Positions 32,967 to 43,880 of a stretch of 64,000 bases of DNA are shown here, piece by piece. The notes below the pieces were generated by a model. That model ran no database searches. It saw only the letters and a program-made list of their open reading frames with translations, and was not told where the DNA came from. Source of the DNA: Cylicocyclus nassatus (lineage: Eukaryota; Nematoda; Chromadorea; Rhabditida; Strongylidae); contig CATQJL010000112.1 of assembly GCA_958299035.1 (NCBI GenBank), forward strand, positions 47,512,941 to 47,576,940. Reading direction: 5' to 3'. The position numbers and the translations under genes were made by a program. Within the stretch, counting starts at the first letter, position 1; every line of letters begins with the position of its first letter.

Positions 32967-33722
32967 ATGCCTGATGCCGGAAAAACTGCGATAATCTCAC
33001 TTCACTTCAACGTACCTGACAAACTGAACGTTTCTTACAGAAATAAAAATGACCTGTTCAAAGCGTACAAAAAATGGATTCGAAGTCTCAACTTCTCTAC
33101 GAACGAGGTCTATTTCTGTGGTAGAGAAGGCTACCATACAGGAATTAGAAATGCCGATGATTTAATCGAAGCTGCGCAGCAACCAGGATACGTCAAGCTA
33201 TTCACACCTGACGAGGAAAGAGAATTCAGTTCTGACTCAGAGTCCGAAGTAGCATGTTCCTCACTTATATTCCGTGGACGAAGCCAAGAAAAGAAGTGGA
33301 CCACGAACAGTCGACCTTTAGGACGGACACCATCTTCATCTCCACCTCCTTACCATTTCTTCATAGGCGAAAAATCTATAGAAAAGAACATGCGCTGCTT
33401 TCAAGAGCAAAACTTCGCGCAAAACTGCCAACTTCCCGAGTTTTGTCAGAAACTTCCAGCGACGAATTTGTCTTCTTCCACTTACTCACAGTTCCCTTGG
33501 CATTTCGCCAAGCCCCAAAGAAAAGAATTGGCTTCAACCTCCCATAATTCTGCACGGCAGCGGCATGGCTCCTTCCAAAATGTGCACGACTTTATTGACG
33601 CAGTACTCGTGGTGGCGCGTGTCGGTGCAAGGGCACTGAGAAAACTGTCGATAATTTCCAGCTGCTGGGAACTACTTTTTATGTTGACTGCCAACATATC
33701 TCGTCTTTGTTTGAAGCGATGA
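32967..33722 (+). CDS. PB1-like domain protein, 251 aa (paralogue 2, extended)
   Basis: A single-exon frame of 251 residues. Residues about 12-80 match paralogue 1 (YKKWIRSL, HTGIRNADDL, GYVKLFTP), followed by the shared RGRS-EKK-TTNSR linker and a Ser/Pro stretch. Where paralogue 1 stops after DFGE, this frame continues from FIGEK for about 115 residues, including an aromatic/basic middle and a hydrophobic C-terminal segment (about residues 205-250). Two overlapping AATAAA signals (33722-33731) start at the stop codon itself, so the extended frame fits the transcript end. The extension may arise from stop loss after duplication. Function is inferred as protein binding through the PB1-like domain. 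Confidence 0.7.
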   Translation: MPDAGKTAIISLHFNVPDKLNVSYRNKNDLFKAYKKWIRSLNFSTNEVYFCGREGYHTGIRNADDLIEAAQQPGYVKLFTPDEEREFSSDSESEVACSSLIFRGRSQEKKWTTNSRPLGRTPSSSPPPYHFFIGEKSIEKNMRCFQEQNFAQNCQLPEFCQKLPATNLSSSTYSQFPWHFAKPQRKELASTSHNSARQRHGSFQNVHDFIDAVLVVARVGARALRKLSIISSCWELLFMLTANISRLCLKR

Positions 33723-33734
33723 ATAAATAAAAGC

Positions 33735-34585
33735 ACTCTGCTATCACATGTACATAAGATTTTTTCTGCAAAACAGCTAACAAGCGTTTTTAGATGTACT
33801 CAGTTTTCATTTGGAGAAACGTACACTGTCACTTGAAAACAAAATTTTGCCTAACGGACTTCAATTTTGACTCATTCCGTGTTGAATGCAGATATGAAGA
33901 AAAAACAATTTTACATGTCATACTACGTTTCATCCCTTTCTTTAGACGGAGTTTTGAGATCAATAATCTCTCCGGAACTCAACCTAAAGAGAGAAGGTTT
34001 AGTTTAATTTACAAACAATTTAAGAAAAATTTCAAAACTCTTGAATGACTTTACCAAAGCGAGTTCTTAACATCAAAATTACCTGGTTTTTATGAAACAG
34101 GAACAAAAATCCATTGAACTTTATCGAAAGTCTTGAAAAGCTTTTTCAATTGCAATTTAAGGAGTTGATGATGTTCTATAGTGCTTGAAAATGGCTGAAA
34201 CAAAAGAGCGCCGCATAAGCAGTGCGTGAAGGGCTAAGGTGGAGATCGAAACCAAAATCATGAATCAATGGAAAAAGCTTTTCAAAATTTTTTAGAAGGT
34301 AGCGAGTCCAACTTTTTGCCTATTTGCGATATGTGATTGTAGAACAAAAACTAGGCCCCAACAACAATATTTCTGCAGACAAGCTATTTTTTGCAATTAT
34401 ACTGTCAATGCAGTCAATGCAACGACTGCAATTGAACAAGTCTATGCTGAAGTTTTTCGAATCTAACGAACTTTCTGTGTGGCTCACATCTCGCTTTAGA
34501 GTGAACGAATTATCAATCCGAAGGCACCGTTCGACTCAGCTCAGCGTGACGCATCTTCTGATATATGGAAGTGCATGCTCAGACA
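33735..34585. other. Intergenic
   Basis: No gene seen. A long open frame (34324-34797) is rejected because it runs through the hairpin MITE at 34590-34725 and has no other support. Confidence 0.5.
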
Positions 34586-34589
34586 CAGT

Positions 34590-34725
34590 AAGAGGCCAGA
34601 TACACAAATCGTTTCAGATTTTTGTTTACGGTGGGTTATTCAGCGTGCTTATTTGCTTATTCATTGCACTAGCTGGGCAATTTACCGTGAACAAAAATCT
34701 GAAACGACTTAATCTGGCCTCCTAC
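34590..34725. mobile_element. Small hairpin MITE, about 136 bp
   Basis: A left arm GGCCAGAT...TCGTTTCAGATTTTTGTTTACGGT is mirrored after about 45 bp, ending AATCTGGCCTCCTAC. The arms are about 45 bp with few mismatches. Termini and target duplication are not resolved. Confidence 0.7.
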
Positions 34726-35590
34726 TTTGCCCAAGCGTGCAATGCTACACATCAAAAGATGCGCCGCGCCGAGTTGAGTAGAATGTGCTTGGATTGAGTA
34801 TTTGTCCACTTTGAAGCAAGATATGGCCACGCTACGGTGATGTCATGTAAATCGGGCGTCTGCGCGTCGTCTTTTCAAAAAAATTCAGGCGGTATTTTAA
34901 CTCCACCAGATTGGATTACTCTGAACAAATCTATGTGACAAACGTGAAAAAGTTTGCGTGCTAGCGAATTTTGAATCATGTACTATCATAGAGCAGAGAA
35001 TTTTTTTGGCCAAGGGGCTTAGAAAATTTTTTCGAAGAAGAGAAGGTATTGCTTTGCGCTATCGCTCAAAAATTTCGCTATATGATGGCTCAACTTTGAT
35101 GGCGTTGCATGGTTTTCGAATTAGAACAAAAATCAGTAAGAAAACCTGTTGCAGCAATTTTGAGCCGAAAATTGACGACTGCCTAAAAGAGCATTAGATG
35201 ATAGCAACCGAGCGTGTTCGGCTGCGCAATCATCAGTCGTAATCCTTTTTTCTTTTAGAGCATTCATATCTGCCAAAACGCCAGAGCTTTGCAAAAACAA
35301 TTATACTTCACAATTGCTAGCTTTATTACTTTTCAACAAAACAACGCAAACGATTAGGAGGAGGACTTCAGGCAGGAGCATAGCTATAATATTGCAAGAA
35401 CATGTCATGATTTAGCGTTCTAGATCAATTAAGGACTACAACGGTGCCGATGCCTTAAAGTGACCAACTTGAATGTATACTGGCATCAAATAGAATTATT
35501 TCGCTTAGTACAAAGGCTACACGGGCGGAATAAATTTTTGAATTACTGGATGTGACCAAAAGCGGCAAGTTGATAATGTTTGTAAAATGA
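34726..35590. other. Intergenic and 3' flank of the P0 gene
   Basis: No gene. A minus-strand AATAAA (TTTATT on the plus strand, about 35319-35325) may serve the P0 gene, giving a 3' UTR of about 270 nt. Confidence 0.4.
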
Positions 35591-37730
35591 TTAGTCAAAC
35601 AGGCCAAAGCCAAAATCTTCTTCCTCGGACTCCTCCTCCGGTTCCTCATTCTTCTTTTCTGCAGCCGCAGCAGGTGCAGCAAGAGCGAATTCGCCGGCGG
35701 CAGGTGCCGCTGCACCGGCGGTGGCGAACTTGCTCGGTCTGCCAGCATTTCCTTGAGCTGATCCGCCTCCTTGAAGCTGACATCGGTGGCAGCAGCGATG
35801 GCGAACATGTTCTGCAGTCCTCTGGCCAGCCAATTAGCAGCAGATACCACTGTCGGGTACTTGATGGCAAGTGAAATGGCGGCAACGTTGCGAACTCCTT
35901 CCATGAAGCGCTTGCGCAGCTCCTCAGGGGTCACATCTAGCACTTCGGGCGAATAGATGGTACCATTATCGTACACCTGCACTACGACAAGACCGTACGA
36001 AAAGGGTGTCACGAAAAGCATGTTGAGCAGGGAGGCTTCGGAGGCTCCAACTTTCTCTCCCTGCTTGATGAGGTGGACTTCGCTCAAGATTTCAATGGTC
36101 CCTCTGGTGATTTTGGTGTGGATCTGGAGAGCGGAAGAAAGAGGTCTTCTCGGGGCCCATACCAGTAATTTGAGGCGGCAGCTTCACATCGCATGGTGCA
36201 ATTGCACCAGCTTTGGCCGAGCACCCTAAAAGAAAAATTAGAATTTTGCAATCGATATGATAATTTAATAATTTAAATAATAATTTAAAATATAAATTTA
36301 AAAATAAATGACAACTCATTGCACAATGTTCTACACATCTGAAATTCCACTTTACGCGAAAGATAAAAAATTCCACATTTTGCTTGAATTTTGTACGCAA
36401 GTGTTGACGTGCTCATCACAAGGTATTTATTAACATGGTGAGGCTTTTCGGCAGTAGTTTTTCTAGTGTAGGTGTACATAGTGCAAAAATTTCAAGAATC
36501 TGTTGCCATCATAGGGGATGGTTAACGTGCTGACCACGGACCGTATCCATTTCCTACGAGGTGCGTTACGATACGATTACGGTAGCCTCAAAATGCGAAG
36601 ATTTCAGACTTATAAACTTGAGTAAAATTGTAGTAAATTCTTTACTTAATGAGTTCTGCTCAGAGCCCTGTGATAAGAGCAGTTTGGTACTGATATTGCG
36701 AGAAAAACTTGAAATACTTGAAGTTTCACCTTTGAAATCCTTTTTTGGTATTTAAATTTTATTTTCACATCTCATTTTTGAGCAAACAGAATCTATCTTA
36801 TTTTCCTGTTCATATGAAAGTGTATTAGAAATGCTCTAGATTCCTGCGTGCTGGTGAACAAAAATAACGTTAAAAGATGCGCGAGTTATTGACACCCACA
36901 AGCTATCGTTCCTCTTGCTCACCACCCGTAGATTTATGGTATGGGGTTCAACCCAAGTCTCAGAGTGGGGATTACTTCAACAAGTGGATATGATACTGAT
37001 GGTTAACATGCCAGATAATTCGTCTATACAAAATCTCCCGGTGAATCTGAGATTTCAAACCTATACCATATACCTACCGTAATCCGCTAAACAGACCGGA
37101 AGATAACCATAGATCATCAGCCCTTCGAAGAATTAAGTGCTCAGCGAATTCTGCATTTTGAGGTTTGTGTAAAGCAGAATAGTGCCCATATTGAAAAGTG
37201 ATGTAATTTTAACATACCTTTCTATTCTCCACCAATTTGGAACGAATTTCTCCCAGATCTTCTTTAGTGAAGACAAAGCCAACATTGCGGACGATGTAAG
37301 GCAGTAGTTTCTCTATCGCCGGGTTCTTTCCCAAATGTCCACGGATGTCTTTTCGGAGCAAGGTGTTCTCCCCATCAGGATCACGGCATGTCCTGAAATC
37401 TTTGACCAGTATCAGTACGCGACAAGAGCTACCAGCGTTCTGGCGCCGTGCCAGTACCGTGCCAGCGTATGAAGACGCGCCCCGTATTCATCGATCGGCT
37501 GCGCCTGCTCGGCGCTAGCTCGGTGCTGGCACAAGCAGCTCTACCCGGTGCCTGGGAAGATTTTCAGTTTTGGAAAGAAAAAGTTCACCTCGCAAAGCCT
37601 GACGAATCTCCTGCATTTGCTTCGATCCAACATATTCAACTCCGACAAGGAAGCAATTGGGATACTCGTAGAGTTCAATCAGCTTCAGGAAATAGTTGGC
37701 CTTCCAGGTCGTTCTGTCTTCCCTAACCAT
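35591..37730 (-). pseudogene. rpa-0: Ribosomal stalk protein P0 gene (60S uL10), three exons, frameshifted
   Basis: P0 anchors the GTPase-activating stalk of the 60S ribosome. Exon 1 (37589-37730) starts MVREDRTTWKANYFLK and ends at donor GTGAAC. Exon 2 (37218-37392) follows TTTCAG and holds GHAVILMG and [14 protein letters not shown], ending at GTATGT. Exon 3 (35591-36225) follows TTTTAG and holds [32 protein letters not shown] and the diagnostic end EESEEEDFGFGLFD. Against the family, about four small deletions break the frame: 1 nt near 37367-37372, 1 nt near 36218-36221, 2 nt near 36131-36135 and 1 nt near 35735-35738. Three look like shortened mononucleotide runs. One residue also seems missing in LIELYEYPN. 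Introns are retained, so it is not a retrocopy. A MITE sits 28 bp upstream of the ATG. It is either a decaying duplicate or a true gene with base-call errors; I cannot separate these. Identity as P0 is very secure. Confidence 0.9.
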
Positions 37731-37762
37731 CGTGGTGAAAGATCCTGCGCTTCACGTTTTAA

Positions 37763-38179
37763 AGGCAGTGTCTCACCAAAGTTGAGGTCGCTGGGATCTT
37801 TACATATTCTATTATAGGGACCTTTAAATAGGCCACTGCAACAAGTCCCACTCAATTTGACCCCCTCTACGCTGAGAAAAATTCGCTCAAAGTGGTACGC
37901 GGAGAGCCAGTTGGTACGCGCGGACGACTCCTTCGGTCTCCCCCTTTACGCGTTTGAACGTGTCCCTCCACTTGGCATCCACCTCCCCTCTGTTGCTGCC
38001 ACTGTGGCTGAGCCCGAATTTGGAAGGTACAACTCGTCCACGTTGCTTCCTCGGGCCCTCCAAAAAACGGGGTTTTTGGGAACTTCGTGCGATTCTAAGC
38101 CCATACAGTGCTAGACAGGGTCCGACAGGCTTGCAAAATGCAAAAATTTCGGCAACTAAATTTTGGTGAGACACTGCCT
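37763..38179 (-). mobile_element. TTAA-flanked piggyBac-like MITE, copy 2, in the P0 5' region
   Basis: Ends AGGCAGTG and CACTGCCT with TTAA on both sides (37759-37762 and 38180-38183), 417 bp. It is the reverse-oriented match of 20381-20792. It separates the P0 start codon (37730) from a poly-T acceptor at 38191-38192. If removed, the acceptor would lie about 39 nt upstream of the ATG, a normal SL-spliced leader length. Confidence 0.9.
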
Positions 38180-38190
38180 TTAAAGACGAA

Positions 38191-38198
38191 CTAAAAAA
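38191..38198 (-). promoter_or_regulatory. Possible original trans-splice acceptor of the P0 gene
   Basis: The minus strand reads CATTTTTTAG/TTCGTC here. It is a plausible spliced-leader acceptor now displaced from the P0 ATG by the 417-bp MITE. Confidence 0.35.
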
Positions 38199-38317
38199 TG
38201 TATGATTGAACGTTATAAAGCATTAACTTATCTTACAAGCTCGAACATGTTATAAGGCAGCGACTAGCACAAAAACGGTCCAAACAAGGTAAAGCAGGTC
38301 AAAAGGTTCATGAAACA

Positions 38318-38695
38318 CATTTACCCTGTCTCAGAAAAATATTTCTTGGGAGTTACTCTTTTCTCAAATTTTTTACAAAGACGAAAGTTATCGAAAGCAC
38401 TTCTTTCTGTACTCACACAAATTGTTCGTGGAGTTTAGCACAAAAACAAGGTCATGATTATGGTGCTTCTAGCAGTGAAAGGTGGAATAATGAGGACTAC
38501 GACTGGGAAACGTTTGAACATGAAAGAATGGCTTTTAATGGAAGTATGCGGTATTGGTGGCGTATACTCTTCCTTATCACAGATTTAATGCTTATACAAA
38601 GAAGAAGAAAAGCATCAAAAGCTTTTATTGTCCTGACATACTACGAAAAACTAAAGTTCAGCTCTGCTAATAAATTAAAATTGCATTTTTTCATT
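38318..38695 (+). other. Open exon-like stretch, acidic and protein-like, no start
   Basis: About 120 codons are open without an early ATG. The middle reads YGASSSERWNNEDYDWETF, then FNGSMRYWWRILFLITDLML, which would be a membrane segment followed by RRRK. Composition is protein-like and a TCTCAG lies at its left edge. No homology recognised; it could be an internal exon or chance. Confidence 0.25.
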
Positions 38696-38699
38696 TCAT

Positions 38700-40090
38700 A
38701 AAATGAGAATTATAGGTCATCTCATTCATCTTGTAGGAGTGATGAAGTAACTGCGAAGTGTTAATATAAGAACGTATGCGCTCCCAATTCACAAGCTTGA
38801 GTAATTGAAAAAATAATGCTAAGAGTTTCTCCTCTTTTTCTGTCAACACACCGTTTATTGAGAAGATCAATGTTACACTGAAATATTGTGCGGAGTTTAT
38901 ATTGATCCTATACACATGTTCGTATTCTTTTATGACGAGGAATAGTTTGGCGATAGAAAGAAGCGGCCGTGTCGTAAATCTTCAAAAGAAAATATTGATC
39001 GATGAGTCAAACGCATTAGAGCTTCTACAGCACGAAAACAGTAGAAAATATTCTAGAATTCGCAGAAATTCTTATGCAAGTGTAAGTCCGTCGCAACAAA
39101 ATGGCAAACTTTTTGATTTCCATAAGTAGGCTAGCTAAAGAATATCATTATTCACTCATAATTACAATGCAGTAGTGTTTTTACGGCCTTGATGTCTCGT
39201 CAAATTTTTGAACGACCGCGTGCTTTGACTCTTTATGGTGAAATCGAGGTAATGCACTGATGAGTTGATTACTGACATTGCGAGTATATAGCGCATTCGA
39301 AAAATCGTGACAGTGGCGCGACCGCGCACGACACGCACGCACTTCCGACAACCGCATTTTCTTGGTTTTTATCTCTACTCGAATGTTTTCTTTGCTTACT
39401 TATAATAGTATTTGGGTGAAGTGAGAGCTGAATGAGCGTTGAGGTGAATTTTTGTTGCATGAGCCTTTATTCTCAAAGTGGGCGCAAAGACCGTGGTCGG
39501 ATTCGTCGCCACAATTTTTAGAATAATTCAAACATGCCTCGTCACCGTCTCTAGTTCTTAGAGGCTTAAAAAATCTGCTTCTGAATTCCAAACGGCAGAA
39601 AACATTTTCCCTCGAGATAAGCACTAGTTAGAAAACTGTTTGTACCAAAAGTACTATTGTACCATGACTCACTCAAGGGCCCGATGGAAGATAAGGAGTT
39701 ATAGCAGGCGAGAATGGGAATGTAATTAACAAACTGGAATAGATTTGGAAGATCATAAGAAGTCAAATATGAAGAGAGGGCACTTGACTATGGTATCGAA
39801 TGAAAGTGCAAAAGATAACTACGTGCGGAAATGCTGCTGAGCGCCGTTCGAACGCAGTTTTTATTCCTCGTTCGATAAACGACACATATATCTTCGTCGA
39901 CTGCCACATGAAAACGGGAACACATTTAGATTTATGAACAACACCTGCAAACTGTAGAAGCCTAAACAGATGAGAAATTATTATAGAATTGTCTTAGCAT
40001 CCACACCTCCAACCAATAATAAAACATACAGTTTAAGATGAAGTACGTAGAAGAACTGACAAGGCACTCCTTCAGCCTCCTGTCTAGACA
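38700..40090. other. Intergenic, one weak start-exon candidate
   Basis: Mostly featureless. At 39192-39248 an ATG exon of 19 codons (MSRQIFERPRALTLYGEIE) ends exactly at GAG/GTAATG and reads like a conserved N-terminus, but no second exon or acceptor could be matched. Low confidence. Confidence 0.25.
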
Positions 40091-40107
40091 ATGATAGCAA
40101 GAATTGC

Positions 40108-40263
40108 ACATGTTCAGCAGAAAAAGGCGAGTAGAGGGTCGAACACCTCAACTAGACACCGCCTCCGCAGGTTGCTGGTCCTTTCGTCTTATGTGGTGCA
40201 TCGCGTTGGAAACAGTAGTCCGCGGAGGCGGTGCCTAATTGAGGTGTTCGTTCCTCTACCCGA
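40108..40263. repeat. Inverted repeat with about 41-bp arms
   Basis: GTAGAGGGTCGAACACCTCA...CACCGCCTCCGC is mirrored with few mismatches after a spacer of about 50 bp, ending near 40260. It is a hairpin or small foldback element. The plus-strand open frame across it is discounted. Confidence 0.8.
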
Positions 40264-40395
40264 AAACGCCTTCTGAGCTGTCGTAGGGCTGACAATGTTT
40301 TAAATCTTTGATTTTTTAGCTACGAAAGTATGGTCAAGCAAATTCGCTGTACGTGACGCCAAATGACAGACTGCCGAGTGCGCACGTTTTACACG

Positions 40396-40545
40396 AAGCG
40401 GATTAAGCGGATCAAGCGGATCAAGCGGACCAAGTGGATTAAGCGGATCAAGAGGATCAAGCATGGCGAATGCCTAACGACCGGCAACCTCGGCAACCCC
40501 AGCAACCTCGGCAACCACAGCAACCTCGGTTGCCGGCCACTTATG
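40396..40545. repeat. Two adjacent 9-bp minisatellites
   Basis: 40396-40464 repeats an AAGCGGATC-type 9-mer about eight times. 40484-40538 repeats a GGCAACCTC/AGCAACCTC 9-mer about six times. Both periods are multiples of three, so the plus-strand frame reads Lys-Arg-Ile repeats and then Gly-Asn-Leu/Pro-Ser-Asn repeats. There is no start context to claim a gene. Confidence 0.8.
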
Positions 40546-40559
40546 GCCGTTCCCTTAGG

Positions 40560-41820
40560 CGCAGGGTGCACAACGATGTAACGGCTAGTTCCAGACGGAG
40601 GCGGCTGTCAATGTAAGCGGGTGTGGGTGGATATGCGAACGGAAAGACGCTATTGCGCCATTCGCACCTATGATCGGCTCCAAAATTCGTATAGAGGAGG
40701 GTGCGGACTTTCTCTGATTGTGAGGATGAACTTGTTAAACCTCCACCTTATAGCATTGCTTTTCGTGTTCTCGCTATCAAGACTGCTGGCCCTGAGCTTC
40801 CACGACTCTGCTTACAAATCGTGGAGCCGATGATACTTCGCGAAATAAACCTATCCCCTTCGTCGGGAACTAGGGGCAGTATTCACCAACAAATCGGTGG
40901 GCTCAACTCTTGTGATGACCGATATCACGAAGGTAATAGTGGGTTAGCGAACCCAGCGGAACTTTTTGTAAATATCGATCCTACCCAAAAGACGCAAGTC
41001 CACTGGATTCTTTGATGTACAAGGTCGCATTTCACAATAAATCCCCTGAAGCGGCAGGGTTGCTTCTAAAACAGATCGTATGGAGAGTTTCTTTTCTCAT
41101 TGAAAAAAAACTGCAGTCTTTTTTGGGCAACGCTAGAAAAAGTCAGAAGCGGTCGAACTTATCGCTGACGGTGGGTGGGTTAGCAGCCAGTGCCGATTCC
41201 TTTCGGAATTTCGCTCCTTCGCTGTTATTCAAATTACTGAATTTTTAGCGAACGGTGAACCGGGACGAAGCGACTGAACCGGGTAAGTCTGGCGCTTGCC
41301 TCAGGTATAAGACTCGCCTCGTCTTACCTTACGTGTAGCGGGAGTACAATACTCCTACTATAATATTCAATCTACAGACTAACTTCAGAAGGGGAAGGGG
41401 CAAAGGGGAAGGCAGCCGGCGGCCGGAGGTCACTGCCAGAGGTTGGCTGTCATCGACTTTCCTCCTCCTCGAGCAATTGTTCTAGCTGAGTGTATGCCAA
41501 GATGAGCGATAGCTGGAGATAAGCATACTGTGTTCCTGCGGTTGTCAGCATAGGTGCGATAGGGGGAGCAGAGTCCTCTCCAGGTGAAGGGGGTTTTGGG
41601 TATTTCCGACCTAGAAAAGTGAAGGTGGTAATTGAGTCTTAAGATGAATGCTGACGCAAGCTTGCATGCCTAACGGTAGCGGTAGTAAAAAGAAGGAAAA
41701 TAAGCGGTATAGAGGTGTAAAATAAAGATTTTCTCAATGCTTAGGCCTTCGAAGGTCATTTAACAGAGACTTTTTTGACTGGCGAAAGCTTTGTGTTTCA
41801 TCAGTTGACATACCATTTGA
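40560..41820. other. Intergenic
   Basis: A plus-strand frame at 40701-41015 (ending VHWIL) is open but unsupported. The 41485-41570 section is a relative of 21390-21460. No gene is called. Confidence 0.4.
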
Positions 41821-41834
41821 AATTACTACTTGAG

Positions 41835-42410
41835 ACATGTAGAATCGACGTAGACCGTCTCTTTTTCTTTCAGCTCTCCTGTGAAAACACATATAAGAAA
41901 TCATATCTAGCTTCAGCATCAACTGATTTTATGCAATCACTTTGCGCTCTATTTCTGAGAGAAAGAGGAGAGCTAGAAAAAAAAAGAGACGGTCTACGTT
42001 TATGGGCAAGGTCTTGCTCTTGCTACTGTAAGAAAATTAGGCACCTTCATTCATTCTTCACGCAGGAATTTCTTGACAAAAACACACATGTTTTTAGCTA
42101 AAATGCCATGTATCTCTTTCTCTGGGGAGTTAGAAGAAAAAAGAGACGGTCTACGTCGAATCTTTGTTTCATGAGCTTTCTAATGGTATGTAGGTTGTTG
42201 GATGAAAAAACTCGTGGTTTTTCAAAATTGAGGTGGAGATATTCAATACTAACTTGCATCACCCTGCTCCGGCTTTCTATGGGTAGCCGGAGCAAGACTT
42301 TTCTGGATTAGGTAAGCTTTATGCACCAAAACCTTGCATACCGTTCGATAGCTAAGAACACGAGGAATCGACATAGACCGTTCTTTTTTCCTAGCTTCTC
42401 TGTGAAGCGA
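41835..42410. repeat. GTAGACCGTCTC motif in four copies, inverted and direct
   Basis: CGACGTAGACCGTCTCTTTTT occurs forward at about 41850, inverted at about 41980 and 42145, and in a variant forward form at about 42372. Each copy is followed by pyrimidine tract and CTCTCCTGTGAA-like sequence. The pair 41835-41890 / 42110-42175 looks like TIRs of a small element. Confidence 0.55.
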
Positions 42411-43450
42411 GATACGAGCAACTTTCCCCAGCTAAAATATCAGCCAATTCTAGGTAATTATTTTTTCAGACCAAGAAGATTTTTTTTCGAAGTTTATATA
42501 TGATTTGAAAGCTTGAGAAACGAGTAATCTGAATGCCCTTTCACTTGTAAGTTTTTTCCCTAGTGAAAGGAGATATAGTACAATTCTTTTCAGTAAACAT
42601 GCATCCATCACTGGCTAGTCCAGATTTTCTACCCTTGCTCAATCTTTCTGTGAAAGTGTTTACTCATTGATACAAGGTTAATTATCCGAAAAATCGGGCA
42701 CCCTTTTAATTTTTGATTATGTTTAGTTATTAACGCCACTTTGAGTGCGCTGAAGGTTTCAGGCATGCGTTTTTTCAACAAAACGCTGTTGCTTCGATAC
42801 TCTCTTGCATCGTGATGTCTGAAGAGAAGGGCAGCTGATGTTTCCTTTCCGAACAAAAAGTGCCGTTGTAAGAGCTATTTGATTATGCCGTTATGCCTTG
42901 CTTCTAGTCTCAATCGCAGGTGAAAGGGGTCAACCAGATGCCGGCCTTAAAGTGAAGCGTCAGAGAAATTTCTCCGCCTATAGCATCTATAATTGTCAGT
43001 ATGCCTGTCTAATCTATATACTTATTTTTTTGAAGCGACATGCTCTTCGGTGTTTTGAAAATGGTGTCGAACAGCGATAATTGGGGCATACCGAGCTTCC
43101 AGCGTTTTTTCCTAATTACTAAATATCTTCACAAGCTATCGTTAATGCCGGCTGCCACCCGTTCTTTAGCTGCATCCCGACATGCTAAAGTGTAGCAAAG
43201 CATGTCTGCTGAATTTGATCTTAGCACAGAAAAAGAGGTTTCGAATCTAAAAATTCTGGTGTTTTCATGGTGCTGAACAGTTTAAGTAATACGGCTTGTC
43301 GGCGCAAAATTTCTTGTTGTTGGTGCGCTAGAGCTGCAACTTGGCTTTATATTTAGACTAGCGGATTTCCGCTTATTGACCACATGTCAGATCTATATAT
43401 GCTCGCAATTTATGAACAAATCAAACTACAAATCAGCATTTTATTCTTTG
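42411..43450. other. Intergenic
   Basis: No gene. The section 43050-43125 is a dispersed repeat also at about 21497-21565. Confidence 0.5.
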
Positions 43451-43880
43451 CTTCATGCCGGCTCTGTATAATCTACAGTTGAGTCATGCAACACATACCG
43501 GTGTTGTGGACATTGCTCTCAATAAAACTTTGAACTTTAGAAAGAGTCGCTCCAGTCAAACAATAAAAAGAAATTGCACCATTCTATACCCAATCAAATA
43601 TGAATTGAATGGAATGTGTAACCATTGTTCTGTCAGATTTGCTGAAGAATGCAATCTACTTGGTATATCTCGCACCCAGAAATTGGTAAGGACTAGCTCA
43701 TGCCGTGAAGAATCATGCCAACGTGCAAGAACTCCCCCTCCTCCCAGATCCGCTTTGCATTCGTGTAGAACGAAAGCAGGAAACAATTTTTTTAGATTCG
43801 ATCGTTTGCTAGAGTCACCCTCCTAGTTTACGTACGAGAAAATACCATCACCAAAACCTTTGCATGAATTCAATAGGGGG

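Noticed and set aside
34324..34797. 157-codon open frame
   Set aside because: It runs through a hairpin MITE and shows no domain, acceptor or conservation signal.
43455..43826. 123-codon open frame with several Cys and an internal GTAAGG
   Set aside because: No start context or matching acceptor; left unannotated although a donor-like site exists at about 43687.
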